From the NCBI GenBank assembly GCA_046154965.1, contig JBJXDY010000012.1, forward strand, positions 1 to 64,000: a stretch of DNA of 64,000 bases, read 5' to 3'. The stretch comes from DATKFM01 sp046154965. Its GTDB lineage: Bacteria; Pseudomonadota; Alphaproteobacteria; Dongiales; Dongiaceae. The position numbers and the translations under genes are program-made. Each line of letters begins with the position of its first letter. Positions within the stretch are counted from its first letter, which is position 1. Below are positions 53,821 to 62,000 of this stretch, one piece after another. Below the pieces are notes generated by a model. The model was given only the letters and a program-made list of their open reading frames with translations, had not been told where the DNA came from and did no database searches.

Positions 53821-54792
53821 CTAGACGAGGCGATCCGGCGGCGGCCGGTTGGCGAAGAACGCGTCCAGGTTGTCCAGGCACTTGAAGCCCATGCCGTTGC
53901 GCGTTTCGACGGTCGCGCTGCCGAGATGGGGCAGCAGGAATGTGTTCTCCAGCGTGCGGTACTCCGGATTGATCTTCGGCTCGTTCTCGAACACATCCAG
54001 GCCCGCCGCCGAAAGCTTGCGCGATTTCAGCGCGGCGATCAGCGCGGCATCGTCGACGATGGTGCCCCGCGCCGTGTTCACGACAATGGCGCCATCAGGC
54101 AGCTTGGCGATGCGCTCCGCATTCAGGAAATGATAGGTCTCCGGCGACGCCGGGCAGTTGATCGACAGGAAGTCGCAATGGCCAAGCATCTCCTCGGCGC
54201 TGGCGTGATAGACCGCGCCCTGCTCCTGATCCGCCGGCAGCCGGCGGCGGTTGGCATAGTGGATCTTCATGTCGAAGCCGCGGGCGCGCTTGGCCACCGC
54301 TTGGCCGATGCGCCCCATGCCGAGGATGCCGAGACGCTTGCCGGTGACGTGGACGCCCAGCATGTAGGTGGTGCCCCAGGAGTTCCAGCTGTTGGTCCGC
54401 ACGATCTTTTCGCCTTCGGACGCCCGCCGCGCCGCGCCCAGCAGCAACAGCATCGTAACATCGGCGGTGGCGTCGGTCAGGACATCGGGGGTGTTAGTCA
54501 CCACGATGCCGCGCGCTTTTGCCGCATCCAGATTGATGTGCTCATGGCCAACCGAGAAGGTGGCGATGGTGCGGATGGATTTCGGCAAAGCCTGCAGCAG
54601 CTCCGGCGTCATCTTGTCGGTCGGACAGATCAGCAGGGCATCGGCGCCCATCTTGCCGGCGCCCTCGATGATGTCCGCTGGCGACAGCAGCTTGTCCTCA
54701 GGGTTAAGATGGGCGTTGTAGCTTTTCCCGAGACGCGCCGTCACGGCATCGGGCAGCTTGCGGGTGACGAAAACGGCCGGCTTGGTCGACAT
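53821..54792 (-). CDS. D-isomer-specific 2-hydroxyacid dehydrogenase (glyoxylate reductase-like)
   Basis: About 323 residues. The NAD(P) motif is GILGMGRIGQA, followed by ANRRRLP, where arginines after the second strand favour NADPH. The catalytic Arg is in NTARGTIVD, Glu in FENEP and His in LPHLGSA. It probably reduces glyoxylate or hydroxypyruvate. The ATG at 54792 is preferred over a TTG at 54801 because GGGGGAG lies at a workable distance. It is convergent with the deiminase-like gene, 6 bp apart. Confidence 0.92.
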   Translation of the reverse strand: MSTKPAVFVTRKLPDAVTARLGKSYNAHLNPEDKLLSPADIIEGAGKMGADALLICPTDKMTPELLQALPKSIRTIATFSVGHEHINLDAAKARGIVVTNTPDVLTDATADVTMLLLLGAARRASEGEKIVRTNSWNSWGTTYMLGVHVTGKRLGILGMGRIGQAVAKRARGFDMKIHYANRRRLPADQEQGAVYHASAEEMLGHCDFLSINCPASPETYHFLNAERIAKLPDGAIVVNTARGTIVDDAALIAALKSRKLSAAGLDVFENEPKINPEYRTLENTFLLPHLGSATVETRNGMGFKCLDNLDAFFANRPPPDRLV

Positions 54793-54916
54793 AGAACTCA
54801 AACTCCCCCAGTTAAACCGTTATTTGGACGCAGATTTCCGCTACTACGTCAGCCCGAACCATGACATAATTCCGCAACTTCAGCAGATTGCACCAGCTAC
54901 ATAACGGTTGAACTCG

Positions 54917-55729
54917 ATGCACTCCGAACGACGTCACTCCCGCCTTGGCCTGGCGGCTCTCATCCTGTGCTTTGCGGTTTTTGTCAAACCGGCCGCGGCC
55001 GCCGATGTAATCCCGCATCATGCGGTTTATGAGCTCTCGCTCAAGTCCGGCGCACATAGCGAAGTTAGCGACGTCAGCGGCACGATCGTGTTCGACTGGG
55101 AGGATGCCTGCGACGGCTGGGCCGTGAGCTACCGGATGGAAATGACGTTCCTCTATCAAACCGGTACGGAAGTAGCCTTCGGCATGAATGTCGCCTCCTG
55201 GGAAAGCAAGGACGGGAAGCGCTATCGTTTCTTCGTCAAGCGGCTGCAGGGCGATCAGGTCACCGATGAGTATCGCGGCGATGCGGAGTTGAGCGCACCC
55301 GGCGGTCCCGGCATCGCGCGTTACATCCTGCCGGAGGAAAAGACGCTGGAGCTGCCGGCCGGCACGCTGTTCCCGACCGCGCACAGCCTGCGCGTGCTCG
55401 AGATGATGGCCCACGGCGACAAGATCTTCTGGGCGACTTTCTTCGACGGCTCGGACGGCAATGGCGCGCTCGGCGTGAATGCCGTTGTCGCCGATCGCCG
55501 GGATCCCGATGCGGCGGCCGGCAAACTCTGGCCGCTGCTGGAGGGCAGCCGCTTCAGCAACGTGCAGATGGCGTTTTTCAAATCCGGCGACGAGACGGCG
55601 CTGCCGGAGTCCGAACAGCAGTTGAAGATGTTCGACAACGGCATCACCGGCGAACTGATCTTCGACTACGGGGATTTCAGCGTTGCCGGCAAGCTGAAAG
55701 AACTGAAGCCGCTCAAGCCCTCTTGCTGA
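54917..55729 (+). CDS. eipB: cell envelope integrity protein EipB (DUF1849)
   Basis: About 270 residues with a signal peptide (cleavage near AAAAD). DUF1849 core: HHAVYELSL, GTIVFDWEDACDGW, and C-terminal GELIFDYGDFSVAGKL. The cysteine in DACDGW and the terminal cysteine (KPSC) match the conserved disulfide of Brucella EipB, a periplasmic spiral-barrel protein needed for envelope stability. The ATG at 54917 is chosen over a TTG at 54908. Confidence 0.88.
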   Translation: MHSERRHSRLGLAALILCFAVFVKPAAAADVIPHHAVYELSLKSGAHSEVSDVSGTIVFDWEDACDGWAVSYRMEMTFLYQTGTEVAFGMNVASWESKDGKRYRFFVKRLQGDQVTDEYRGDAELSAPGGPGIARYILPEEKTLELPAGTLFPTAHSLRVLEMMAHGDKIFWATFFDGSDGNGALGVNAVVADRRDPDAAAGKLWPLLEGSRFSNVQMAFFKSGDETALPESEQQLKMFDNGITGELIFDYGDFSVAGKLKELKPLKPSC

Positions 55730-57025
55730 TCAATCCTCGTCGTCGGCCGGCGCCGGCGCATCCTTGCGCCAGCCACGGCCTTTGTGGATGGCGTCGGTTC
55801 CCAGCTTTTCCCTGACCGCCACCATCGCCCGCTCTATGCCGGCGACCCGCTGCAGATCGGGCGCGAACAGGTCGGGCAGGTCCGCCTCCGCCGCGTCCGC
55901 CAGCTCGCCGGTGCCGATACCGATCAGCCGAAAGCGGCGGCCGTCGGCTTCCGCTTCCAGCAGGGGCAGGGCGGTGCGGTAGATAATCTCCGCCAGCCCC
56001 GTCGGCCCCGGCAGTTTCCGGCTCCGGGTCAGCAGGCGGAACTCGGCGGTCTTCAGCTTGAGCGTCAGTCCCTTGGCGGCGAAGCCGTTGCGCCGCAGCC
56101 GCCGCGCCAGCCTTTCGCAGAGCGGCCACAATTCCGCCGATAGCTCATCGATGGCGCTGAGATCGCGCTCGAACGTGGTTTCCACCGAAATGCTCTTGGT
56201 CGGCGAGTTCGGCTCGACTGTGCGGTCGTCCTCGCCGCGGGAGAAATGGTAGAGCCGGGAGCCCAGGCTGCCGAAGCGCCTGATCAGGTCCGCCTCGGCG
56301 ATCGTCTGCAGCTGGCCGATGCTGTAGATGCCGCCCTGGGCCAGTTGCGCCTGCATGGCCTTGCCCACCCCCCATATCAGGCTTACCGGCTTGGCGGCGA
56401 GGAACTTCGGGGCGTCGGCCCGACCGATCACCGAGAAGCCCCGAGGCTTGTCCAGATCGGAAGCAATCTTGGCCAGGAACTTATTGTAACTGAGGCCGAT
56501 GGAGACGGTGACGCCGATCTCCCGTTCGATCTGCAGCGCCAGCCGGACCAGGGTTTCCGCCGGCGATCCATGATGGAGCCGCTCGGTGCCGCCCAGGTCC
56601 AGGAAGGCTTCGTCGATGGACAGCGGCTCAACGGCAGGCGTCGCCGCCAGCATCAGCTCCCGCACCTCCTGGCCGACCTGGCTGTACCTGGCCATGTCGG
56701 GAGGCATCACTACCGCCTTGGGGCAGGCCTTGAGGGCCTGGAACATGGGCATCGCCGAGCGCACGCCGTACATCCGGGCGAGGTAGCAGGCCGCCGAAAC
56801 CACCCCCCGCCGGCCGCCGCCGACAATGACCGGCTTGTCTTTCAGGGCGGGATTGTCCCGTTTTTCGACGCTGGCATAGAAAGCATCGCAGTCCAAATGC
56901 GCTATGTTAAGTTGTTGGAGTTCAGGATGCGCTATACTGCGAGGTGAGCCGCACGCTGGGCAGCGGCTCCAAGGGCTGTTCCCAGCTGGCTGCAGCTTGG
57001 CGCAATCGCGGCATAGCACTGGCAT
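55730..57025 (-). CDS. dinB: DNA polymerase IV DinB with N-terminal zinc-finger-like motif
   Basis: About 431-residue Y-family translesion polymerase. The palm motif is AHLDCDAFYASVEKRD and the catalytic acidic pair is in SIDEAFLDL. The C-terminal little-finger domain ends near LIGIGTGEL. Before the polymerase, residues 1-35 carry CRDC...CPAC (Cys5/8/22/25), a four-cysteine motif seen in alphaproteobacterial DinB. GGAGG lies 9 bases before the ATG at 57025. The frame upstream to 57082 is not needed. It ends at the eipB stop, convergent. Confidence 0.93.
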   Translation of the reverse strand: MPVLCRDCAKLQPAGNSPWSRCPACGSPRSIAHPELQQLNIAHLDCDAFYASVEKRDNPALKDKPVIVGGGRRGVVSAACYLARMYGVRSAMPMFQALKACPKAVVMPPDMARYSQVGQEVRELMLAATPAVEPLSIDEAFLDLGGTERLHHGSPAETLVRLALQIEREIGVTVSIGLSYNKFLAKIASDLDKPRGFSVIGRADAPKFLAAKPVSLIWGVGKAMQAQLAQGGIYSIGQLQTIAEADLIRRFGSLGSRLYHFSRGEDDRTVEPNSPTKSISVETTFERDLSAIDELSAELWPLCERLARRLRRNGFAAKGLTLKLKTAEFRLLTRSRKLPGPTGLAEIIYRTALPLLEAEADGRRFRLIGIGTGELADAAEADLPDLFAPDLQRVAGIERAMVAVREKLGTDAIHKGRGWRKDAPAPADDED

Positions 57026-57351
57026 CGACGACCGCCTCCGCAGGATTCCGGGGCAGATTAAACCCGGCTGCGGCGGCGGCAAACTTGGTTTATGAGCCTT
57101 TTCGACAAGAAGTCGATATCGATGGTTTTTCGCGTCCGGTCAGACATTTAGCGTGAATAGATTGTGCTTACTAAATCTTAATATAGGGCTGATAATGCTA
57201 AGGGGTCGCGATGGGGGCAAAGCTGACGGTCCTTGTCCCCGTTTTCGCGGCATAAGTGTTCTAACCCCCCGTCGCTTTGTGAGGGACTATGACGCAATCC
57301 AGCGGAATCGCCGCGGCCCCCATGACCTCGTCAGGTACGGAGGCTAAGCCG
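57026..57351. other. dinB-divK intergenic region
   Basis: About 326 bp with an AT-rich stretch at 57110-57200 (TTTAGCGTGAATAG, CTTACTAAATCTTAATATAG, GATAATGC) that probably holds the divK promoter, but no convincing -35/-10 pair. A second in-frame ATG at 57289 with GTGAGGG upstream means the divK leader may be partly translated. No gene is seen. Confidence 0.5.
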
Positions 57352-57732
57352 ATGCGGCAGGCGTCGACACCCAAGACAATTCTCGTTGTCGAAGACAACG
57401 AACTGAACATGAAGCTGTTCCATGACCTCCTGGAGGCCCATGGCTATAGCATCCTGCAGACGCGCGATGGCATGGAAGCGCTGAAGCTCGCGCGCCAGCA
57501 CAAACCCGATCTGATCCTGATGGATATCCAGCTGCCCGAAGTCTCCGGCCTTGAAGTGACCAAGTGGATCAAGGAGGACGACGAGTTAAAGAACATTCCG
57601 ATAATCGCCGTCACGGCCTTTGCCATGAAAGGCGACGAGGAGAAGATCCGCGAAGGCGGCTGTGAGGCCTACATTGCCAAGCCGATTTCCGTGACCAGCT
57701 TCCTGAAGACCGTCGAGCAGTTCCTGGGCTAG
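57352..57732 (+). CDS. divK: single-domain response regulator DivK
   Basis: About 126-residue receiver domain, TILVVEDNELNMKLFHDLLEA, with phospho-acceptor Asp58 in LILMDIQLPEVSG and the signalling Lys in AYIAKPIS. The ELNMKLFHDLLEAHGY signature and the downstream pleD identify DivK, the cell-cycle regulator that links PleC/DivJ kinases to CtrA control. The ATG at 57352 has GGAGG 9 bases upstream and gives the usual length. A start at 57289 would add 21 residues. Confidence 0.94.
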   Translation: MRQASTPKTILVVEDNELNMKLFHDLLEAHGYSILQTRDGMEALKLARQHKPDLILMDIQLPEVSGLEVTKWIKEDDELKNIPIIAVTAFAMKGDEEKIREGGCEAYIAKPISVTSFLKTVEQFLG

Positions 57733-57765
57733 GCATCGCCAGCAAGCGGGTGAAAGTACAAATCG

Positions 57766-59190
57766 ATGTCAGCGCGGGTCCTGGTCGTTGATGATATTCC
57801 GGCGAATGTCCGGCTTCTGGAAGCGAAGCTGGCGGCCGAATATTTCGACGTCATCACCGCCGACAGCGGCGCCGCCGCCCTCGAGATCGTTCAGAACAAC
57901 ACGCCCGACATTGTGCTGCTCGATGTCATGATGCCGGGCATGGATGGCTTCGAGGTCTGCCACCGCATCAAATCCAATCCGAAAACCCTGCATATCCCTG
58001 TGGTCATGGTGACCGCCCTCAGCGAGCCCAAGGACCGGGTGCGCGGTCTGGACGCCGGGGCCGATGACTTCATCACCAAGCCGGTCAATGAACTCGCGCT
58101 GTTCGCCCGCGTGCGCTCGCTGACCCGCCTGAAGATGATGATGGATGAGTGGCGGCTGCGCGAAGAGACCTGCGGCCAGTTCGAACTGCTGAGCGCCGCC
58201 GCCGCCGCCGAGAACGATCCCGGCAACGCCGGCTCCATCCTGGTCGTGGAGGCCAGCCAGGCCACCAGCAGCAAGATCGTCGAAACCCTGGGCACTTGCC
58301 AGCATGGCGCCGTCGTCGCCCGCAGCGGCGCCGAGGCGCTGGCGATCAGCCGCCAGCAGCGCTTCGATGTCATCATCCTGGCGGCCCATGTCGGCAGCGA
58401 GGACGGGCTTCGCCTGGTGACGCAGCTCCGCGCCCAGGAGGACACCCGCCAGGTGCCGATCGTGCTGGTCGTCGACGAGTTCGATACCCAGCGCCTGATC
58501 AAGGGCCTGGATATCGGCGCCAACGACTATCTGATCAAGCCGATCGACCGCAACGAACTCATCGCCCGCGTGCGCACGCAAGTGCGCCGCCGCCGCTACC
58601 AGGACCGCCTGCGCAACAATTACGAGCGCAGCCTGTCGCTGGCGCTGACGGACAGCCTTACCGGTCTCTATAACAGGCGCTACCTCACCAACCATCTGGA
58701 GAGCACGATCCAGCGCGCCCGCGAGACGGGCAAGGCGCTCTCGGTGGTGATGGTGGATGTGGACCACTTCAAGCGCGTCAACGACACCCTCGGCCACGGC
58801 ACCGGCGACGAGGTGCTGCGCGCCATCGCCCAGCGCATCAACGGCAACCTGCGCAACTTCGACATGGTGGCGCGCTATGGCGGCGAAGAGTTTACCATCG
58901 TCATGCCCGACACCTCTGGCGATATCGCCGTCATGGTCGCAGAACGCTTGCGCGAGCGGGTTGCCAAGGATCCGGTGATCGTCGCGGAATCGGGCGAGAA
59001 GGTGAACGTCACCGTCAGCATGGGCGTCGCCGCGCTGAACGGCCCGGCCGACACTTCGGCCGACATGCTAAAGCGCGCCGATTCGGCGCTCTATGTGGCC
59101 AAGCAGGAAGGCCGCAATGCGGTCCGCGCCGAGCCGGACATCACCGCCTACAAGCCTCAGGAATCGCCGGAGATGCGCACGGTCGCCTAG
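57766..59190 (+). CDS. pleD: diguanylate cyclase response regulator PleD
   Basis: 474 residues: receiver 1 (phospho-acceptor Asp53 in LLDVMMPGMDG), receiver 2 (about 152-275, degenerate; the acceptor position reads LAAHVGS) and a GGDEF domain. The active site is GGEEF at 372-376, with the product-inhibition I-site RxxD (RNFD, 363-366) intact. It makes c-di-GMP when receiver 1 is phosphorylated, controlling pole development. It follows divK by 33 bp in one operon and ends before a strong terminator. Confidence 0.96.
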   Translation: MSARVLVVDDIPANVRLLEAKLAAEYFDVITADSGAAALEIVQNNTPDIVLLDVMMPGMDGFEVCHRIKSNPKTLHIPVVMVTALSEPKDRVRGLDAGADDFITKPVNELALFARVRSLTRLKMMMDEWRLREETCGQFELLSAAAAAENDPGNAGSILVVEASQATSSKIVETLGTCQHGAVVARSGAEALAISRQQRFDVIILAAHVGSEDGLRLVTQLRAQEDTRQVPIVLVVDEFDTQRLIKGLDIGANDYLIKPIDRNELIARVRTQVRRRRYQDRLRNNYERSLSLALTDSLTGLYNRRYLTNHLESTIQRARETGKALSVVMVDVDHFKRVNDTLGHGTGDEVLRAIAQRINGNLRNFDMVARYGGEEFTIVMPDTSGDIAVMVAERLRERVAKDPVIVAESGEKVNVTVSMGVAALNGPADTSADMLKRADSALYVAKQEGRNAVRAEPDITAYKPQESPEMRTVA

Positions 59191-59217
59191 GCGGCGCAGC
59201 GCTGACCCCTGAATCAT

Positions 59218-59241
59218 AAAGGCCGCGAGAGCGCGGCCTTT
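59218..59241. terminator. shared bidirectional terminator of pleD and rpmG
   Basis: AAAGGCCGCG at 59218-59227 and its exact complement CGCGGCCTTT at 59232-59241 form a 10-bp stem with an AGAG loop. The AAA and TTT ends serve as the U-tract in either direction. It sits between the convergent pleD and rpmG genes. Confidence 0.85.
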
Positions 59242-59269
59242 GGTGTTTATTGGGCGCCGGGCGGCAGCC

Positions 59270-59437
59270 TTACTTGATCTTCGATTCCTTGAAGGTCACG
59301 TGCTTGCGCACCTTCGGGTCGTACTTCTTGAACTCGAGCTTTTCCGTCGAGGTGCGCGGGTTCTTGGTGGTGACATAGTAATAGCCGGTGTTGGCCGTGC
59401 TCACCAATTTGATCAGGATCGTGCTCGATTTCGCCAT
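59270..59437 (-). CDS. rpmG: 50S ribosomal protein L33
   Basis: 55 residues, MAKSSTILIKLVSTANTGYY, then YVTTKNPRT and KLEFKKYDPKVRKHVTFKESKIK. This is the canonical L33 sequence of alphaproteobacteria, without the zinc cysteines of the C+ form. GAGGG lies about 7 bases before the ATG. It is transcribed towards the terminator shared with pleD. Confidence 0.97.
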   Translation of the reverse strand: MAKSSTILIKLVSTANTGYYYVTTKNPRTSTEKLEFKKYDPKVRKHVTFKESKIK

Positions 59438-59562
59438 GACGCACCCTCAAAGGGCCGGAACCACAGGTTTCGGGAAGGCCGCGAACATACAGTCTGGGCC
59501 GCCGATGTCAAGCGCCGGACGGCCGCCGTAGACGGCTAGCGGTGTTATCTAACTCTTTGATA

Positions 59563-60267
59563 TTAAAACCCTTCTTCGGGAACGGCCCAGGGGCCGGCAC
59601 CGGCCCGGCAGCGGGCGGTCTCGCCCTTGTAGCAGAACAGCCGGCTCCGCTCCTGTCCCGGCCAAAGCCGCGCCCGCCAGCGCCGCAGCGCCTCCCGCAG
59701 GACATATTGCGTAACGTCCACCAGCCCTAAGGGCCGCAGCTCGTCCAGAGTGCGCCAGCCCAGATCAAGCAGCTCGCCGCTGCCAGCCAGTTCGCCCTCG
59801 GCCAGGCGGCCATCGGCCAGGAAGAACCGCGTGTTGTAGCGGCGCGTGGAACTGGTCGGCGTGATCGCCCGGCAGATGAAATCAAGCGCCCCGAACGAGG
59901 GCGCGCGGCCGCGATCGGAAAAGGCCTGCCAGACCGGGGCGGGGCCGCCGCTGCCGGCAGCTTCGATGCCGACCAGCAATCCGGTCTCCTCGAAGGTCTC
60001 GCGGATCGCGGCGCGGGCAAAGGCCGCGCCGGGCCGGCGCGATGCCGCCTGCAAATCGGCGGTCACGGCGGGATGCAGCGGCTCGGGAAAACCGCTGGCG
60101 AGGCTGTCGCCATCGTCGACCCGCCCGCCGGGAAAAACATAGATGTCCGGCAGGAAGGGCACCCGGCTATGCCGGCGCCCGACCAGCACTTCCGGGCCCC
60201 GCTTGCTGTCGCGGATCAGGACCAAACCGGCCGCATCCACCGGCCTGACAGGGCGCGGGGCGGGCAT
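59563..60267 (-). CDS. Nudix hydrolase
   Basis: 234 residues. The Nudix box core AAIRETFEETGLLVG (REx2EExG) is intact, but the glycine-glutamate part in front is spread out (VFPGGRVDDGD ...), as in long Nudix proteins that act on CoA-type or nucleoside-diphosphate substrates. Substrate unknown. It starts 10 bp after the S41 peptidase gene on the same strand, so they are co-transcribed. Confidence 0.87.
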   Translation of the reverse strand: MPAPRPVRPVDAAGLVLIRDSKRGPEVLVGRRHSRVPFLPDIYVFPGGRVDDGDSLASGFPEPLHPAVTADLQAASRRPGAAFARAAIRETFEETGLLVGIEAAGSGGPAPVWQAFSDRGRAPSFGALDFICRAITPTSSTRRYNTRFFLADGRLAEGELAGSGELLDLGWRTLDELRPLGLVDVTQYVLREALRRWRARLWPGQERSRLFCYKGETARCRAGAGPWAVPEEGF

Positions 60268-60277
60268 GGCGGCGATA

Positions 60278-61879
60278 TCAGGGTTGCGGCGCCGTCACCG
60301 GTTCGAAGATCGCGCTCAGATTTTCGTTCGCCGGGCCGATGACATGGGCCAGGTGAATGGCGCTGCTATAGAGGCTCTGGCTCTCCAACAGCTTTTCCGC
60401 CACCTCCAGGTCCACGGCGGATTCGCCGTGTTGCGAGGGGCAGTTCGCCCGCAGCTTGATCAGGGTCGCCGTGTCGTCGGGATCTGCCGCGGCCCGCGCC
60501 GCCGTGGGAAGGGCCGCGATGCGCCCTTGCTGCAGCGCGCGGATGAGCTTGTCGGAGTTGGCTGATTCGGTCGATGTGCAGATCGACGGCAGCACGCCCA
60601 ACTCGTGCAGCGTATAGCCCGAAGGCGCATGGAACCGCGCCCAGGTCACAGACATCTCGCCGCTGTTGGGCAGGGAGATGACCCGCTGCACCGTGCCTTT
60701 GCCATAGGAGTTGCTGCCTACGACGACGGCGCGGTCGTCATCCTGCAGCGCCGCCGCGACGATCTCCGAGGCCGATGCGGAATCGCCGTTCACCAGCACG
60801 ACGATCGGCTTGCCGTCGATGATGTCGCCGGGCGTCGCGTCATAATACTGATGACTATCGGGGTTGCGCCCATGGGTGGAGACGATGCGGCCAGCCTGAA
60901 TGAACAGGTCGGCCACCGCCACCGATTGATCGAGCACACCGCCGGGATTGTCGCGGAGATCCAAAATGACGCCGTGCAGATCGGCGCCCATGTCCTGCTT
61001 CGCCTGGATCACCTCGCGTTCCAGACTCTCGGAGGTCTCGGCGTTGAAGCCGTAGAGGCGGATATAGGCGAGATTGCCGCGCCGTTCATAGGTCACCGTT
61101 TCCGGCGTGATATGGGCGCGCGTAAGCGTGCGATCGAACGGCAATTCAGCGCCGCGCAAGACCGTGATCGTGACCGGCGAGCCCTCTTCGCCGCGCAGCA
61201 TGCCGACGATGCCTTCCTGATCCAGGCCGGTGACGGGCTTGCTGTCGATATGGGTAATTAAATCGTCGGCGCGCAGGCCCGCCCGCTCGGCCGGGGTGTA
61301 GTGCTGCACCGAGAGAATGCGGACCCGCTGTTCCTCCACCGCTACGCGGATGCCCACGCCGCCGAAGCCTTCGCGGGACGCGCGGACATCGACCGTCTCC
61401 TTGGCCGACGTGTAGCGCGAGAATCGATCCAGCTTGCTGACGAAGCCATCGAACATGATTTCATAGATCGCTTCATTGCCCGCCTGGGCCACGGCGGGCG
61501 AAACCGCCTTCGCGGCTTCCACCATGTCGGCGGCCAGGTTGGCCCAAGCGCGCGGCTCTCCCGCCGGCGCCAGGGGCAGGGTGCGCACCGGGGAGTTGTC
61601 CCGGTTCAGCACCGCGCTATCAGCCGTGAAACTCACGCCCAAGGCCGCGTCGAGCTGCGACAGCCGCGAAAGGCCGGCGAGCGTCACATCGCGCAGGCTG
61701 ACATCGCGGACATAGATAGTGTCGATGCCGCGGAGGCCGGCGGCAAAGACGTCGCGCGGCGTCGCCGGCCTTCCAGCGCCGCCGGGCATCGTGCAGGCAG
61801 CGAGGAAGAGGAAGCTGAAGGAGCAGAAGCAAGCAAGCGCTAGGCGCAAACCGGCATGGCGGGTTTTCGAGTCAGGCAT
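60278..61879 (-). CDS. S41 carboxy-terminal processing protease, lipoprotein
   Basis: 533 residues. A lipoprotein signal with lipobox LAAC (Cys29) anchors it in the envelope. A PDZ domain lies about 170-255 and the S41 protease domain about 260-480. The Ser-Lys dyad is Ser369 in GDSASASE and Lys394 in SYGKGTVQ, with the 25-residue spacing of Prc/CtpA. It removes C-terminal tails from periplasmic proteins, often peptidoglycan hydrolases. It is the middle gene of the rnr, S41, Nudix series. Confidence 0.93.
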   Translation of the reverse strand: MPDSKTRHAGLRLALACFCSFSFLFLAACTMPGGAGRPATPRDVFAAGLRGIDTIYVRDVSLRDVTLAGLSRLSQLDAALGVSFTADSAVLNRDNSPVRTLPLAPAGEPRAWANLAADMVEAAKAVSPAVAQAGNEAIYEIMFDGFVSKLDRFSRYTSAKETVDVRASREGFGGVGIRVAVEEQRVRILSVQHYTPAERAGLRADDLITHIDSKPVTGLDQEGIVGMLRGEEGSPVTITVLRGAELPFDRTLTRAHITPETVTYERRGNLAYIRLYGFNAETSESLEREVIQAKQDMGADLHGVILDLRDNPGGVLDQSVAVADLFIQAGRIVSTHGRNPDSHQYYDATPGDIIDGKPIVVLVNGDSASASEIVAAALQDDDRAVVVGSNSYGKGTVQRVISLPNSGEMSVTWARFHAPSGYTLHELGVLPSICTSTESANSDKLIRALQQGRIAALPTAARAAADPDDTATLIKLRANCPSQHGESAVDLEVAEKLLESQSLYSSAIHLAHVIGPANENLSAIFEPVTAPQP

Positions 61880-62000
61880 GAGGGCTAGATACTAGTCCAT
61901 TACTTTCCAACAGGTTAAACTATCGACTCGTTCCCATCGTCACAAGAACTACCGTTGTGGCAATCCGGCCGTGACAAATTTGGCGCGCGCCGAGGAGGGG

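Noticed and set aside
57160..57185. CtrA-like site (TTAC-N6-TTAA) before divK
   Set aside because: The spacer is 6 rather than 7 and one half-site is off consensus, so it is not better than chance in an AT-rich stretch.
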